From Thermodesulfobacteriota bacterium (GTDB lineage Bacteria; Desulfobacterota; BSN033; UBA1163): a stretch of DNA of 5,520 nucleotides. Each line of letters opens with the position of its first letter. The stretch's first letter is position 1. Location of the stretch: contig JASEIE010000260.1 in assembly GCA_030024065.1 (NCBI GenBank), positions 1 to 5,520 of the forward strand. The letters run 5' to 3'. Made by a program: the position numbers and the translations under genes. The notes below the pieces were generated by a model. It searched no databases. It saw only the letters and a program-made list of their open reading frames with translations, and was not told where the DNA came from. This document shows positions 5,459 through 5,520 of the stretch, in pieces.

Positions 5459-5487
5459 TTGCGTATAGGATATACTTGTGTTATGAT
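5459..5487 (+). promoter_or_regulatory. Promoter-like sequence with a GTATA-GGA-TATAC dyad in its spacer
   Basis: TTGCGT (5459-5464) and TATGAT (5482-5487) are separated by exactly 17 bases; the -10 matches the consensus at five of six positions, the -35 at three. The surrounding 5405-5490 is AT-rich, unlike the genes before it. GTATA (5463-5467) and TATAC (5471-5475) form a perfect dyad inside the spacer, a typical position for a repressor. GATATAC occurs at 5436-5442 and again at 5469-5475, 33 bases apart, about three helical turns. Transcription would begin near 5493-5496. Confidence 0.45.
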
Positions 5488-5495
5488 GTTCAACC

Positions 5496-5520
5496 ATGAA
5501 ACCATTACGCATATCCGACC
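5496..5520 (+). CDS. Possible start of a gene cut off by the window end
   Basis: ATG at 5496 opens a frame reading MKPLRISD to the window edge. It lies at or next to the predicted transcription start, and no Shine-Dalgarno sequence precedes it, so the message would be leaderless or nearly so. An alternative start at 5483 or 5486 in another frame (MMFNHETITHIR) is also open to the edge, so the frame cannot be decided. Eight residues are too few to name a family. Confidence 0.25.

Overview
The window looks like ordinary bacterial chromosome, most likely from an anaerobic or microaerophilic Gram-negative bacterium. The clues are a membrane-anchored lytic transglycosylase, two oxygen-sensitive Fe-S enzyme types (a 4Fe-4S double-cluster protein and a PflX-type radical SAM protein) and a bacterial family X DNA polymerase. 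Dispersed GC-rich palindromes of the kinds seen here are, from memory, frequent in environmental deltaproteobacterial (Desulfobacterota) genomes. That placement is an inference; no rRNA or other decisive marker is present. Every recognisable gene lies on the + strand.

Layout: (1) 2-493, the 3' part of a QueG-like (COG1600-like) double 4Fe-4S protein, cut by the window edge. (2) 494-575, a short spacer with a good sigma70-like promoter, a TTGTGA/TCACAA dyad and a strong ribosome binding site. (3) 576-1211, a small membrane-anchored SLT-type lytic transglycosylase. (4) 1212-1754, 543 bases with no believable gene, packed with inverted repeats: a CCTGCCT palindrome, a long 34-base imperfect inverted repeat with a 58-base loop, and GC-rich hairpin modules. 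(5) 1755-5340, a tight three-gene cluster: a PflX-like radical SAM protein; a GTG-started protein that abuts it, with an N-terminal coiled coil, a probable winged helix and a PD-(D/E)XK-like motif; and PolX, a family X polymerase fused to a PHP nuclease. (6) 5341-5520, a short heptamer repeat, an AT-rich stretch and a promoter-like sequence, with the first codons of a possible gene at the edge.

The nuclease-like gene and polX suggest a DNA-processing theme, but no sequence feature links the radical SAM enzyme to it, so a shared function is unproven. A dispersed repeat (3549-3599) is inserted at the nuclease/polX junction. It supplies the last ~18 codons of the nuclease-like gene and also keeps open a false 47-codon upstream extension of polX. 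The polX start is best placed at GTG 3628. I see no clear new biological system. The best leads are the uncharacterised coiled-coil/winged-helix/nuclease-like protein, the repeat at its 3' end, and the long inverted repeat at 1510-1635.
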